NCBI RefSeq assembly: GCF_000283155.1
Contig: NW_004454280.1
Location: 1,520,635 to 1,584,634, forward strand
Source of the DNA: Ceratotherium simum simum
Lineage: Eukaryota; Chordata; Mammalia; Perissodactyla; Rhinocerotidae
Reading direction: 5' to 3'
Length of the DNA: 64,000 nt
Below, piece after piece: positions 35,251 to 47,140 of this stretch; positions within the stretch are counted from its first letter, which is position 1, and each line of letters begins with the position of its first letter. The notes beneath the pieces are model-generated. The model was given only the letters and a program-made list of their open reading frames with translations, was not told the DNA's origin and did not search any database. A program made the translations under genes and the position numbers.

Positions 35251-35909
35251 CTAATGCAGGGACGGAGGCCTTGTTTTCTGGGTCTCAGACTCTCAGGCCT
35301 CTGTGTGCTTGTGGAAGCAGCAGTTCTCTTTGAAAAGCCCAAATTATCTGGAAGCCTGGACATTATCCTCCTAAAACCTTTGGATTGGGGCCCAGCAGGT
35401 GTTTAATAGCTCTCTCTGGAGTCCCCCACCCCTCCCTACCCAGCAGCCCATTCCCCAGGGACCTAAGGAGATGTAGTGAGAACAGTCACAACAGCTGGTG
35501 GGAGCAGCTGAGGGACAGAAGGGCTCTGGGAGTGTCATTACTTAGAAGTGAGTGGGTGTGTGTGTGTGGGGCACACCACAAGCAGCAACTGGATGGCCTG
35601 GGAAGGCCCCCCAACCAAGGGAGTTCTCTCCTACCCAGTGGTTGCAGCAGCATGTAGGGGCTCCCTTTCCTTGAATAAACCATGTGCTTCCTGTGTCCAT
35701 GCCCTCCTGATGCTGTTCCCCTCCCAGAACCCCCACCCCTCTGTCTCCCGAGGAAATCCTACTGCATTTGAAAGACTCATTCACACATCTCTCTGATGCG
35801 TTTTTTAGCCTGTGTGGGCAGTCAGTCACCCTCGCTCTGGTCCCACCGTGCACTACTTAAAATGCTCTCAGCTCTTGCTGCAGTTGCCTTGTCTGTCAGG
35901 TGCTGTACT
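35251..35909. other. Unassigned non-coding DNA
   Basis: GC-balanced DNA with a short TG tract at 35,548-35,568. No gene or repeat is recognised. Confidence 0.5.
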
Positions 35910-36355
35910 AGTTAGGGTTATATTTAACAGTGCAACAGAAAGCTCTAAAATAATAGCATCTCAAACACAGTAGAACTCTTCCTTTCATACATAGGAAGCC
36001 TGGAGGTAGTGAGTCCAGGGCTGGGAGGTACCCATGCGTGAGGGCCCAGGCTCTTTCTATTCTGTGCTCTACTATGTACTGGGCCCATTCCAAAGGTCAC
36101 CTCAAAGTCAAAGGTGGCTGCTGGAGGTCCAGCCTTCATGTCCACATTCCAGCCAGCTGGAAGGAGGAAAGGTTAAAAAGAGCACATTCCTGCCCCTTAA
36201 GTGCATTCTTTAGAAAACTGCACATATATATCTCTTCTGTGTATGCCTTCGACCTGAGCTTCAGGTGAAGCTGGGAAATATGGTCTTTAATCCCAGCTAA
36301 AACTGGGAGTTGTATTTCTAAGAAAGAGAGAGATGATGTTAACATAAGGGGGACA
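35910..36355 (-). mobile_element. Ancient LTR-like repeat, antisense
   Basis: 'aacagtgcaacagaaagctc', 'gtccagggctgggaggt', 'gtggctgctggaggtccagc' and 'gaagctgggaaatatggtct' follow the order of a common mammalian interspersed repeat. I recognise the order but cannot fix the family name. Confidence 0.5.
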
Positions 36356-36794
36356 ATTAATGGTTTTTGTCAAAGGACTATCAGTCTTCCTCATTAGAAC
36401 GACCTTCTTGAGACCAGAAAACCTATCCCATTCATCCAGGTTTTCTCTGTAACGACCACCTCTGCACCTGATACATGGTAGACGTTCAGTGAACAGTGAT
36501 ACGGTAAATCTGCTTGCTGATTTGTGGCCAGTACCTCTGGGAGGGTAGCACAGTTCATTGATAACTCAGTAGAAATTTGTCTCTGGTCTCCAAGTCCTGG
36601 CTTCTTACTTTCCTTTCTGTTTTTTGCACATTCTGATTTTTCCATACCTACTCTCTCTCGTCTCTGGGTTCCCGGGCCCTGAAGCTATTATCAAACCTTC
36701 TCACAGACATCCCCTGGGCTGCCTGAGCCAGGGAGCTACAGACTGGCAGGAGACATGCTGCTCTCATTGGGTGAGGGGATGGCGGGGGTCTGGA

Positions 36795-36935
36795 GCATTT
36801 GGACTGGAAGGCAGGAAACCTGGGCTGTAGTTTCTGTTTGGTCACCAGGTAAATCTGTGACTCTGGTAAACCATGTTTTTTATCTTTACTTGGGTTTCTT
36901 CTGTAAAATAATAGAGACACTATCCTCATCCTAGA
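36795..36935 (+). mobile_element. MIR-type SINE fragment
   Basis: 'ggcaggaaacctgggctgta' then a degraded 'ggtttcttctgtaaaataat' matches sense MIR. Confidence 0.65.
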
Positions 36936-39439
36936 GGTTCAGGATGTACGACGGCATATTGAAGACCATGCCTATTTTACATGTGTGTGTACCTATATAT
37001 ATACATGGAAAATAAAGGTGCAAGGTGTTACTATTATATGGAGATAGATATGGAACAAGCAAACAACAAATAACAAGATTCCTTGTATCCTCCCCTACTA
37101 CAACTGGTTTCCTGAAGATGTGCTGGGTTGAAGGGGTAGGAGGAGCCCTGATCTCCGCCTTCCTCCTCTTCCTCAGTGCTTTTTCCTGAGCGGCCTGTGC
37201 TGCAGCTCAGAACCTCAGAGCTAATGTCAGTCCCGTAGCATTACTCCCAGGCCTGTCCACTGGCTGTCCTGCAATGACAGGGTGATGGATGCTGCTCTCG
37301 CTGCCCTGAGATGGGAATGTTTTCTCTGGCTGGCCCTGAAAGCCTCCCTGCCATAGATTTTCTTGGGGCTCAGAAGCTTGACAGATGTGAGCCAAAGGCG
37401 GCCCACAGGGCCTTAGGAGTGGACTGGCCCAGTTATTCCCCCTCTGGATGATTTTAGGCACTGCTTGGCCTTTGAAGAATTTACTGTGTCATAAAAGTTT
37501 GGAGAAGAGAAGAGGAAAATAAATGGATGATGGAAGTCTAAAGCCTGTGTAGGTGGATGGGCTGGGCAGCTCTCTGTGACCTCTTTACTCACTGCCCTCC
37601 TCTGCCTGGGGGATGTGGCAGAGTGGGAGAGAGAGGGATCCTTCCAGAAAGCCAGAGAGTATCAGAAATGGTCTCCTGAGCCGCCACCCACGCTTTCCTT
37701 CAGGCCCGGCAGCCATGACTCTGCCGTGCCCTCTGTCACTACGTTCTTAGAGAAGCAAGAGACCAGAGGAGAGGGGAAGACAGGGATCTGGGTGGTGAGA
37801 TGAAGGTAGTGTGAAGCTAGTGACAGAAGAGGGTGCCACAGCCTCCGGGACGTTGCTGGGGGTGAGCTGCAGGCTTTGTTGAGGGAGTCTCCGCAGCCAG
37901 AGCAGAGAGGAAAACATAGCAACAGTGAGGAGACTTACCACATCCATAAGAACCATCAAAACCCCACGCTCACCCTACTGGCTTAGGAGAGCACAGCTTT
38001 CTCTGCTATGCAATGGGTTCTTCTGAGTGGCTAGCTGTGACGTCCTTAACCTCGTTGCTCTTGTGCATAGGACACAGTATGCCCACCTGCTGTGTCCCTC
38101 TAAGGGCATGATGCCAAAGTACAATTTCAATAAAAAATAATGCAGATATCAAAGCCATGTGATTTTAACCTGGAACAATTATACATCCCTTCACGGCCCT
38201 CCTTTTCCCCAAACCCCAAACCTGATCTAGAAAGTGAGATGAAATGAGGGAGTTGGTCTTCTTGGGAACTCTACAGGACAAACAATAAAGTGCTCCAGAG
38301 ATTCCCATTTCTGTGATGTGAGGGGCTTGGGCGGTGGAGGGAGGGAGCTCTGTGAGCTGAAGTCCTTGGTCCCCCCATCACCATCAGCCCACTTGTCTGC
38401 CTCTGCTGCCTCCCCTGGGTCTTGACTCAGGATAGGAGCTGAGTAGACGCCCTGGAGGTAGGCTGCGAAGAGGGGGCTCTGCTCAGGTGGCTAACCCTTG
38501 GGGCAGGAAACTCTGGGCTGTGAAGTCGCAGATACTGATTCCAAACCCTGGTCCTGCTGAGAGGTGGCCGGAATGTAGCCTGAACATGCTGCTGGACAGA
38601 TGTGGGCTCCGGATCGTCCTTGAAATGTCAGACCACGAGGAAAAGGGAGCTCAGGACCAGCCGGCTCCATGGAGAGAAGTTAATTATGTGGCCAGTTCCA
38701 CTAGATAAAACAGAGACCACGCTGCGTAAACCGCTCCCTGCACCACCGCCGGCGCCAGCCACTCCCTTGCTGGCCCTGTTCAGTTCTGGACTGGCAGGGG
38801 CAGCCACGGGGACGGTGAGGTCACAGCCAAGGCTCTGGAGAAGCAAAGTTCTAGCAGACAGCTCCTTGAGCATCAGGCAAATGCTCAGGCAGAGCCAGGC
38901 TGTTTAAGAAGGCTGGGTTAGCAGGATGGGGTATCTGCTTGGATGGGGACAGAGAGGGGAAAGGGGAATGGAAAAGAGGACGAAAAGGAAGGAGACAGAG
39001 GAGCAGAAAGATCAGGGGCACAGGCAGGCGCAGCTAACAGAGAAGGGTAAAGTGACCTGGGAGGAAGGAAGAAAACGGGGGTAAATTTTGCACAAATCCA
39101 CCTGTTTTAGAAAGGAACCCAAATATGTGACTGAGGAAAACCCTGGAAAAACACTTAATGTTTTTGGCTCTGCCATTTAACCTCTAAATAAAGGGCAGAG
39201 CCAGGCAGCCTAGAGGCCCTCTCTCCCCTGAAATAATTTGGTTGTGGTGGCAGAACTCGGACTTTGTAACTCCTTCCCCTACTTCAGTCCACAGATGTAA
39301 CAGCCCCGGAGAGAGGCCAGACAGTGGTGCTGGGGGAGACGAGAAGTGCTCAGATCCAGACCTTGTGGGTGGGCAGTTTTGCCTTCTCTTAGATGATGCG
39401 TGATTGTGGAACCTCCTTGACTATTCAACCCAACTCGAG
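36936..39439. other. Repeat-poor non-coding DNA
   Basis: No gene or confident repeat over about 2.5 kb. Overlapping frames of 60-101 codons at 37,576-38,907 show no domain, no consistent frame and no splice-bounded exon I could defend. Confidence 0.45.
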
Positions 39440-40050
39440 TTGGTGCTTATCATTCGTTCATTCACTCATCAATCACCGTGATTATTCAGCAGTGAATACC
39501 ATGTGTTTAGCAGTACTCCATCTAGCATGTGGAGGAAGAATAGATAAAAGCGTCAGTGTTTATCAAGCAGTCTGATCAGTAGTGTGACAGAGGCACATGC
39601 TGGACAAGGGTTATTGGAGCTCAGAGGAGGACTCCCAGAGAGGGTGACTAGTGACCTGGGTCTTTAAGGACAAGCAGGAATTTCCCAGTGCAAAAAGGAT
39701 TGCAGGGATGTGGGGAGGGGGTTCTTGAAACAGAGAGTTGATCTCGTGCAAAGCTCAAGGCACGAGAAATTGTGGCACGTTCAAGGGATTGGCTAATTCT
39801 GGGTGGCTGGAGGGTGGGGCAGAGAGGGATTGTGTATACGTGGGGAGGTGTGGGTGTAAGGGTACGTGCATGTCTTGTGGGGCAGATAGACCTGGGGTGG
39901 CAGTTGGGAGCAGAATGCCCAAGAGGGTGGGATTGGAGGCCAGAGGAGAGGTCGAGTCCAGATGATCACAGGGTAGTTCAGCTTTGTTCTGTGCACTCTG
40001 GGAGCTTCCGGAGGATTTTAAGCAGGGGAGTGATGAGGCCACATTTCTTT
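39440..40050 (-). mobile_element. L2 LINE fragment, antisense
   Basis: Decayed antisense L2 order: 'cattcgttcattcactcatc' at the 3' end, 'gtgtgacagaggcacatgct' in the middle, and 'ggattttaagcaggggagtg' near 40,014, a hallmark also seen at 14,735 and 45,280 in the other copies. Confidence 0.6.
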
Positions 40051-42495
40051 ATTGATTATTTCTTTGTGTCCAGTAATACAGGTATTTAAAGAGGTATAAT
40101 AGGGCTGTTTCTTGCTTTTGTGGAGTTTAAGGTTTGATTGAATCAGCAGGTATGCTCTGCACCCTTCTCCTCCGCCTCCCCGGGCCTGTCCACCATTGGC
40201 AATATGCATGTGCTCAGCCCACGAGCCCAAGGCCATAACGTCCTGCTGGATTTCTCCTGTGCCTCCCCAGAGCGTAGACCTGGTCCCCCACCCCTTGTCA
40301 CTGGCTGGAGGTCTGCTGTGAAGGGCCAGACCCCACCCCAAACCCCAGCCGAAGGGCTCCTGACTCCTCAGTGTTTGTCCTGCAGCCACCCGTGGTCAGT
40401 TAACCAGAAATGATGGTCGCCTGGACCACCTCGAGCAGGTGTGCAGGGGCATCTCAGAGGTCCCAGTTAGTCCTCCTATGCCCCAGGATCAGTCTTGGCC
40501 TTCTTCCCCCTTTTGGGAGCTTTCTAGAGCCCGGCATACTCCTGCATGAACTATCCCTTCTCTTCCAGCACATAATTCGTCACAGACTGGACTAGGAGGC
40601 GTTGAGAGAAAACAAAGGTGTAAGGAATTGTCACAGAACATTAGGTGGAGAAGAGCCACAGGGTGCAGGTGTTTAGAGACGAGGAGAGTGTTGGCTAGAT
40701 AAGGAGACCAGCCAATTCCCTTAAACATTCAGCCAAGACCATCTCCCAGCATCCTTGCGTCTGCCGTTTGCATTCTTCCTGCTGGCGCCCAGAACCTGCT
40801 CTGCACGTGTCGTACCTCTGTCTGTGCTCCAGCACTCTGCCTGGCTGGCTCCTGCCCTTGGTCATTGCCTCCTGAGTGGGGTGAGGGGCTGGTTTAGGGG
40901 CTCCCTCTGCCCCAGGGCTAGCCTGTCCTGTGTGTGAATCTCCCACCCCTGAAGGGTCCTTCAGCACATGCATGCCTCTTGTTAATGGCTTCCCCTCTGG
41001 GGCCCGACCCAAAGTAGGTGCTTCGTGATTGTTGGGATGAAGTGATGGGAAAATAGTTCGTCTTCTGAACTTTGAGGAATACCAGTTGTCTTGAGTCACT
41101 TCCTTTGTGAAGCGTCAGAGAGAAGTAGATCCACTTGAAGCAAAATTGTACGGGAAATAAAGTTTGTCTTCAGCGATGGCCCCCGATCCCCTATTTGGGT
41201 GGGCTTTCCCTTCTCTTCATCTGTCCTTGTTTCCACTAATGGCTTTTAGGTCTGATTCCCACCTGTCAAGTTATCTTACCAGACAGCATAATTTATAAAC
41301 ACCATTAGGAAAGGGCCTTGCTTCAGGTAGGAGGGTAAATTACGAGTCATGGATCTTTAGGATGTATTGGATCACCTCATCACACCTCCCCCTGCCTGGG
41401 AGCAGGCTGGTCAGGGCAGACCGTGGACATGGCCTGTGGGCTCTCTGATGGCCAACACTGCTGTTTCTCAGTGCCTGCTCAGGGCTATGCACAGGCTGAA
41501 CAGGTGCAAGGTGGGCCATGAAGGTTTTTGAATGAATGAATGGAGATTCTATTTTTTTAATGAGCAAATGGAGAGTTCTCTACTCCCTCCTGTATTTTAA
41601 CTGCAGCCAAATTGGAGTTCTTATTTTTTCTTCTCAAAAATGTAAATGCCTGAGATTCTTCTCATTCTGGAATGACATTTTCCTTCTCCTGGGATTGGAA
41701 AAAAGGTGATCCATCCAGAAGTACTCACAGATTTTCTTGGAAACCCCATAGGGGATAACTGATGCTAATTTATGCATTTTTACAGGCAACTAACTCCATA
41801 CCCTAGTGAGCTACATAGCCTTGTAAGTTCAAAGTTAACCTTCCAACAATAGGAGCAGAATTTTAATTGAAAAAGGTAGGGCAGGCATCTGGCAGATGTG
41901 GTTTGTTTCCGGGGTATTCTATTAAGGAGTCATTGAAATGGCTCTGTAGCTGTTGTAACAGATTCTTATTTAAATGAGATTTCACTTCTTTTTTTTTAAT
42001 AAAGAGAAAATCGTCTGCATTTGCAGTGTTTTTCAATGAACTGAGACTTCTTTCTTTTTTTAAAAAATCATAATTGATTTATTTTGTAAAGCAATGTTGT
42101 CTAACATTCACAGGCTCATTTGAATAAATTATTCATCAGCATGTTTTCCTGGTGGCGCACCATCCCGTGCCTGCCTATAGCCCCACTGGCTCCCTTCTTG
42201 CGACAGGAACAGGGTGCAGTCATGGGAACAACACGAATCAACAGCTGGGGCAAGTTGCTCTTAACTAAAGCCACAAGGACTAGGTTATAACTAAGGACAC
42301 TTCATGGCTCCCATTTCTAATGGGGGTGGGCAGGGTGGAGTCAGGAGGGGTCCTGCTAATGTACTTGTCACGTGCTATTCTCCTAAGGTGTGCTCCATGC
42401 CATCAGGTGCCTTGTGAGGGCAGGCCCATCAAGTGCATACACAAAGGACAGCATATTTATTGATTTCTTTAGGTAGATGAAATAATTTCTCTGGG
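40051..42495. other. Repeat-poor DNA with a possible conserved non-coding element
   Basis: No gene is recognised. A weak L2/MIR-like tail occurs at 40,990-41,050. The AT-rich part 41,760-42,060, with 'ctaatttatgcatttttaca', 'cttatttaaatgagatttca' and 'gtctgcatttgcagtg', looks unlike any repeat and has homeodomain/POU-like sites. I infer only that it could be a conserved element. Confidence 0.35.
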
Positions 42496-42858
42496 TGACT
42501 TAGTCCGTTTAGACTGCTATAACAGAATACTACAGACTGGGCGGCTTAAACAACAGAAATGTATTTCTCACAGCCTTGGAGGCTGGAAGTCCAAGATCAA
42601 GGGACGGGCAGATTGGGTGTCTGGTGAGAACCTGCTTCCTGGTTCATAGACGGCCGTCTTCCCACTGTGTCCTCACATGGCAGAAGCAATGAGGGAGCTC
42701 TCTGGGGTCTCTTCATAAGGGCACTAATGCCATTCACGAGGGCTCCACCCTCATGACCTAGTGATTTCCCAGGGGCTCCACCTCCTACTACCAGCACACT
42801 GGGGATTAGGGCTTCAGCATATGAATTTTGAAGGGACACAGACATTCAGACCTTAGCA
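42496..42858 (-). mobile_element. MaLR-class solo LTR (MLT1/MST-like), antisense
   Basis: 'cttagtccgtttagactgct', 'gactgggcggcttaaacaac', 'gtgtcctcacatggcagaag' and 'gagggctccaccctcatgac', ending 'cagaccttagca'. Flanks 'ctggg' (42,491-42,495) and 'ccggg' (42,859-42,863) form a 5-bp target duplication differing by one C/T change at a CpG. No internal region. Confidence 0.88.
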
Positions 42859-44234
42859 CCGGGTCCTACTTTTCTGATCCAGAATGTAGATTCAAAGCTG
42901 ATCACATGTGAAAAGTGCAAGGATCTTAGAGAGATTAGTCAGAGAGTGAAAGTTACCATAAATACTGCCCCCACCGCCGGCTGGGATCAGGAGGGCTCTC
43001 TGGGGCCATGTTGTCCGCCCCCTGCCTCTGGTCCTCTCATCAGCGTCATCAGGATGTAGGAGGCACAGGAAGCACCCCTGTCTGGGGAGTGAGCTGCCTG
43101 CCCCTCCTCAGCCTGTGCATTTCCGGGAGCAGCGTTCTCTGGCTGGTGGCAGTGGGACCTTCTCTGAGAGCTGCGAGCTCTAGAGGGCTGCCTGGGGAAG
43201 GGCTCCGGGGCTCGCCCTCACACCAGCCGTTGCTTCAAGGAGGCTGTGACTTCTGGTGTTTTCCCAAGTGAGCGGGGAAGGGCGCCTTCTCTCCTTCCCA
43301 CTGAAGAAAAGGCTGGAAAGCCCCGAGGGCCCCTCAGGCAGAGCCCTCTCCATAACAGCTGTCAATTGCCAGAGCAACCCAAGATCCATATATTCCCCAC
43401 AGGGCTCTTTGATTATTTTTTTAAATATGAATAGAACTAATTAAATATAGAGGTGTGCTCCAGCTCTAATCTGCAGCTTCTCATCTTTCCTCGCCTCTCT
43501 GCTTCTTCCCGCGGGGCCTAGTGTGTATTGTCAGAGTGTCAAGTGAGGAGGGAAGGAGAAAACCAGGGGAGATAACGCAGAATTGGTATGCTGGGCAAAG
43601 GCTGTGGACACAAGGGACTTCTTTTAATCCAGTCCATTAATCAGTTTCTCCGTAGAAATTGAATTAACTGTCTTTCATCAACATCACATCCCAGGACTTG
43701 CAAGCACTGTGCACACAGGAATGTGAATGCAGCAGGGCGTGTGTCTCCCTTCCCACGTCGGTGAACATGTGGGCTCTCGTGCTTTTGGTCCAGTGCACAG
43801 AGAGCCAGGGGCCTGAAAGTCAAAGGGGCTGGCCCTGACCGTGGGCTCCAGGGCAGCCACCAAGGCAATCTGCCCCTTTGTTTTGCTTGCCCGCAGCCAC
43901 TGGAAACACTTTCTCCTCCTGTCCTGCCTTTAACCCAAACACATCCACCACTGAATATCAGTCTCATTGTAATATATTTTCTTTGGGCTTGAGTTGTACA
44001 AGACACAACCGGCCAGCTCCCTGCTGCCCCCAGCTGCGTCCATCACCCCCGCTAAGACAAGGCTCTGTCTCTGGGTCAGCGGGCTCTGCCTTGCACTGGG
44101 AATTTATCAATGCAGGTAGGAAAGGATCTCTCTGAGTCTTTGAGAGAAAAATTCGGACATTACTATATGTGTATTGAGATGCAGCCCCAGAGAGAGGTCA
44201 ACAGCAGGAGGTGTTCCACAGAGATTTGGTATTT
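42859..44234. other. Repeat-poor non-coding DNA
   Basis: No gene is recognised. An AT-rich core at 43,405-43,450 ('gattatttttttaaatatga') sits in GC-rich surroundings, and 43,625-43,690 has a second AT-rich core. Both could be conserved non-coding sequence; this is inference. Confidence 0.4.
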
Positions 44235-44530
44235 CATTCATTTAATCAGTTAATAGATATTTATTGGCTGTCTGTGGGGTTCCAGGATCTGTGCTAGGTC
44301 TCAAGGGCATAAAGATAAAAAAAAAAAAAAAAAAAATGCAGTCCCTGCCCTGATAATCTACTAGGGGGAGACTGGCACAATAAGAATTCACATTACTGTA
44401 TAATACATACGAAAATAAAATTTTGTAGTCTGTGGTGTTAGGATGGAGAGAGAAGAAAAGGGAGTGATTATCCGGCCTGATGAGGCCAGGAAAGGCCCCA
44501 TAAAAGAGGTAGGTTCTGGAAAGACAAACA
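44235..44530 (-). mobile_element. L2 LINE 3' part, antisense
   Basis: 'ttcattcatttaatcagtta', 'agatatttattggctgtctg', 'tctgtgctaggtctcaaggg' and 'gtccctgccctgataatcta' give the antisense L2 3' end, with a 20-bp poly(A) expansion inserted at 44,317. Confidence 0.7.
44317..44336 (+). repeat. Poly(A) run of 20
   Basis: Twenty consecutive A bases inside an antisense L2; likely slippage expansion. Confidence 0.95.
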
Positions 44531-44614
44531 AACCATTTGCTGAAAGGAGAGAGGGATTGGAAGCAGATTCCAATTCCATTCCATTCTCCATAAAACAATC
44601 AGATAAAAATATGA

Positions 44615-45090
44615 TCAAGCCGTTCCCAAGCTTACACCCCCAGTGGCGTTTCATTGCCTTCAGAATGACATTAAACATGCTTTACCAGGGAGACCTCTGC
44701 AGCCACATCTAGGATGTGCTCCCTGACCCTCACCCCAGGGAAGGCTGGCATGGCTTCACTAAGCCTGGTCCAGCCTCAAAGGCTTCATGCCTGCTGTTTC
44801 CTCTGACCAGAAGACTTGCCCCTTGCACCTACTATGCCTGCCCCTGCTGTTCCTGGTGAAGTCATACTCATTCCCTGGCCCCCAGGACACGTTAGGCCCT
44901 CCCGTTACATCGCAGAGATGCAACAGCCTGCGCTGCTTCTCCTAGCAATGATCACAGCCGTAATTACTGTTTAAAACCCATCTCCCTCTCCAGACTGTAA
45001 GTGCCAAGACAAGAGGGCCTGTGTCTGTCCTGATCAGTTTGATAACGTCAGGGCCAGGCCCATAGTGGAAGCTTAACAAATGCTGCATGA
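44615..45090 (+). mobile_element. L2 LINE 3' part, sense
   Basis: 'cattgccttcagaatgacat', 'cctgctgtttcctctgacca', 'ctccctgaccctcacccc', 'cagactgtaagtgccaagac' and 'cccatagtggaagcttaaca' follow the sense L2 3' end. Confidence 0.7.
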
Positions 45091-45114
45091 ATCTTTGCCG
45101 AGTGAGCGAGGGAA

Positions 45115-45345
45115 TGGCTGGTGCTTGAAGAGGCTTATGTAAGGGAAATGGTGAATGCGGCCAGCAAGTAGCTTGCTCAGTGCTGGAGTGAGCAGCTCTG
45201 CCATGTGGGATTGCATGAGATTGCGTGTCAAGCTAAGGAGTTTGGACTTTGTCCCGTAGGCAAAAGGAAACATGGAAGGCTTATGAGCGAGAGAGTGACT
45301 TAATCCGATCTGTGTTTTAGAAATATAACTCTAGGGCGATTGATT
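45115..45345 (-). mobile_element. L2 LINE internal fragment, antisense
   Basis: 'gctaaggagtttggactttg', 'ggcaaaaggaaacatggaag' and 'gtgacttaatccgatctgtg' match the antisense L2 order of 14,690-14,770. It abuts the sense L2 on its left. Confidence 0.65.
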
Positions 45346-45469
45346 CCCAGTAACTCTCCGGAGGAGTGGCTCTTACTGGATCTCCCAGATTCTTCCTCTT
45401 CCAGTTAAGCAAAGGTAAGGAAACAAGTTTGGGGTTTCAGGGGTGGGCAGGTTCCTAGCTTGATGAGGT

Positions 45470-45850
45470 ATGTCTTCTGCTTGTCCCTTCCCTCCAGGCC
45501 ACTCCACTCACACCTGAGATGCCCTGTGACCCAGTGTGTTTTTGAGGCACACTGGAGTCCTGCCGCTGCTGTCTCCCGCATGGGCTCTGTGCCCTCCTGC
45601 CTCCAGGCTGTTCCTTATGCTGTTCCCTCTGCCCGGAGCGTCCTCCCTCCATCTCTGCCTCGCCCAATCCCGCATGGGCTCTGTGCCCTCCTGCCTCCAG
45701 GCTGTTCCTTATGCTGTTCCCTCTGCCCGGAGCGTCCTCCCTCCATCTCTGCCTCGCCCAATCCCGCCTGGCCTTCTCAGCCTGGTTTAAGGCACAGTCC
45801 CTCTGTGGAGCTTCCCTGACTGCTGCAGGCCACCTTGCTCTGTGGGACTC
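45470..45850 (+). mobile_element. L2 LINE 3' part, sense, with internal duplication
   Basis: 'ctgttccctctgcccggagc', 'tctgcctcgcccaatcccgc' and 'cctggccttctcagcctgg' are typical sense L2 3' sequence, followed by 'gagcttccctgactgctgca'. It holds a perfect 94-bp tandem duplication (45,575-45,762). Frames on both strands are artefacts of this. Confidence 0.7.
45575..45762 (+). repeat. Perfect 94-bp tandem duplication
   Basis: Units 45,575-45,668 and 45,669-45,762 are identical base for base by eye, both beginning 'cccgcatgggctctgtgccc' and ending 'ctctgcctcgcccaat'. Identity in a repeat this old implies a recent event, or an assembly or copy-number artefact. Confidence 0.95.
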
Positions 45851-45892
45851 AGGAAGTGCTCGTGTTCTCCACCCTTCAAAGACTCGTGGAGC

Positions 45893-46065
45893 CATAGAAG
45901 CAGGCTTTGGAGGTCATTTGGGCCCACTTCCTCTCTCAACAGGAGGGAAAAATGAGGAGGAGGGGCTCGTTAGGATCCTACAGCTAGGGAGCGGGGAGAC
46001 CAGGACCATGCTGCAGACTGCCTGACGAGCGCATTGCCTTTTCCCCTGCACAGCACCGCCCAACT
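45893..46065 (-). mobile_element. MIR/MIR3-type SINE, antisense
   Basis: 'ggaggtcatttgggcccact', 'gagggaaaaatgaggaggag', 'tcctacagctagggagcggg' and 'gaccaggaccatgctgcaga' follow antisense MIR3. Confidence 0.7.
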
Positions 46066-46069
46066 GGGC

Positions 46070-46215
46070 CCTTGATTGTTATTTAACTTTTCAGCACATG
46101 ACCAGTTTCTCCAACAAAATCATGAGCTCCTGGGAGACCTGGACCGTGGAGCATCTCATTTATCTGAGTATGAATGTCTGGCACACAGTAGTTATTCAGT
46201 TAATATCGTTGATGT
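46070..46215 (+). mobile_element. L2 3' end, sense
   Basis: 'aaaatcatgagctcctggga', 'gtctggcacacagtagttat' and 'tcagttaatatcgttg' match the sense L2 3' terminus. Confidence 0.7.
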
Positions 46216-47140
46216 GAGACATTGCAGATGGGAAATATTCCTTTGCTCTCCATTAGCTTCTGCTCTGTTCACTAGGGCCGTGATGGCCTGGGGAAGAGAC
46301 CATGGATGTGGAAGCATGAGGTGAGAAGCAGAGCGGAGGCCTGATTGTTGACAGTGTGCCTTTAGGTCTCTGCGAAGGCGGGTCTGGAGCATCATCTGGG
46401 ACTATCTCAAGGTCATTAGAAGGTGGGGGTCTGTGCTGGTTTTCCTCCACTGCCAACCCCTCCTCCTACCCGATCCACTCTCTGTCTTTCTCTGCCTGCT
46501 CTGTCTGGGAGGCTGACTTCCCCTGTAGGGCATCGCCTGGACTCCCCTGCTGTCTGGCTTCTGTAGACTCAGCCAGTGGAGAGAGAAGGCGTGGCAGATC
46601 AGGGTATTTATTTCCCTGGCTCCATCTCTCTCTGCCTGCGTGCACGTCTGTCGTGGCTACATTCCTACAGACAGCTCCGGCCAGGCGGCTGCTTTCTCAT
46701 GTTCTAGCTCTCACCTGGTTCAGGTCACATGGCCCTTCCCCGGGCCCCCTCAGGTCCCACGGCAATGCTGGCTTCCTGCTGTTGCTGGTCCCACGTGCCT
46801 TCCGTCCCTTGTTGAGCCCCATGCCCTCTAATAGGCCCTCTATCAAATACTCCTTTGAGTGTGCCGTCTGTTCTGCTGGTATTTGGCCTACAAGAGGTCT
46901 TAAGGAAATTCACAGAACCAGACTGGTGGTGAGGAAGATAGTGTGGGACCAAGTATTTTCAGCGGTGATGCCAGATGTTGAGGAACACCTGGGCGTGCAC
47001 AGTGTCATTGAGACTGCCCCTGGGGTTGAACATGGGGGAGAGTGTGGGACAGAAGAGAACCTCCCGTTCTCCCCATTCTCAGCTGGCTCTGTTGGGGTCA
47101 CCTGCCTTTTTTTGATATTATTTCATTAAAGACACAATCA
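46216..47140 (+). other. Unassigned, LTR-like 3' end in the middle
   Basis: The segment 46,450-46,900 ends with 'ctatcaaatactcctttgag' and 'tgtgccgtctgttctgctgg', which resembles the 3' end of an old LTR. A 257-codon + strand frame (46,356-47,129) crosses it but has no domain and crosses repeat-like sequence, so I do not call a gene. Confidence 0.35.

Noticed and set aside
45455..45895. 146-codon - strand frame with an internal repeat
   Set aside because: The internal peptide repeat is only the 94-bp duplication inside an L2 read antisense.
46356..47129. 257-codon + strand open frame, the longest in the window
   Set aside because: No domain or motif is recognised, it crosses LTR-like sequence, and its composition looks random. 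No splice-bounded exon or conserved start is apparent.
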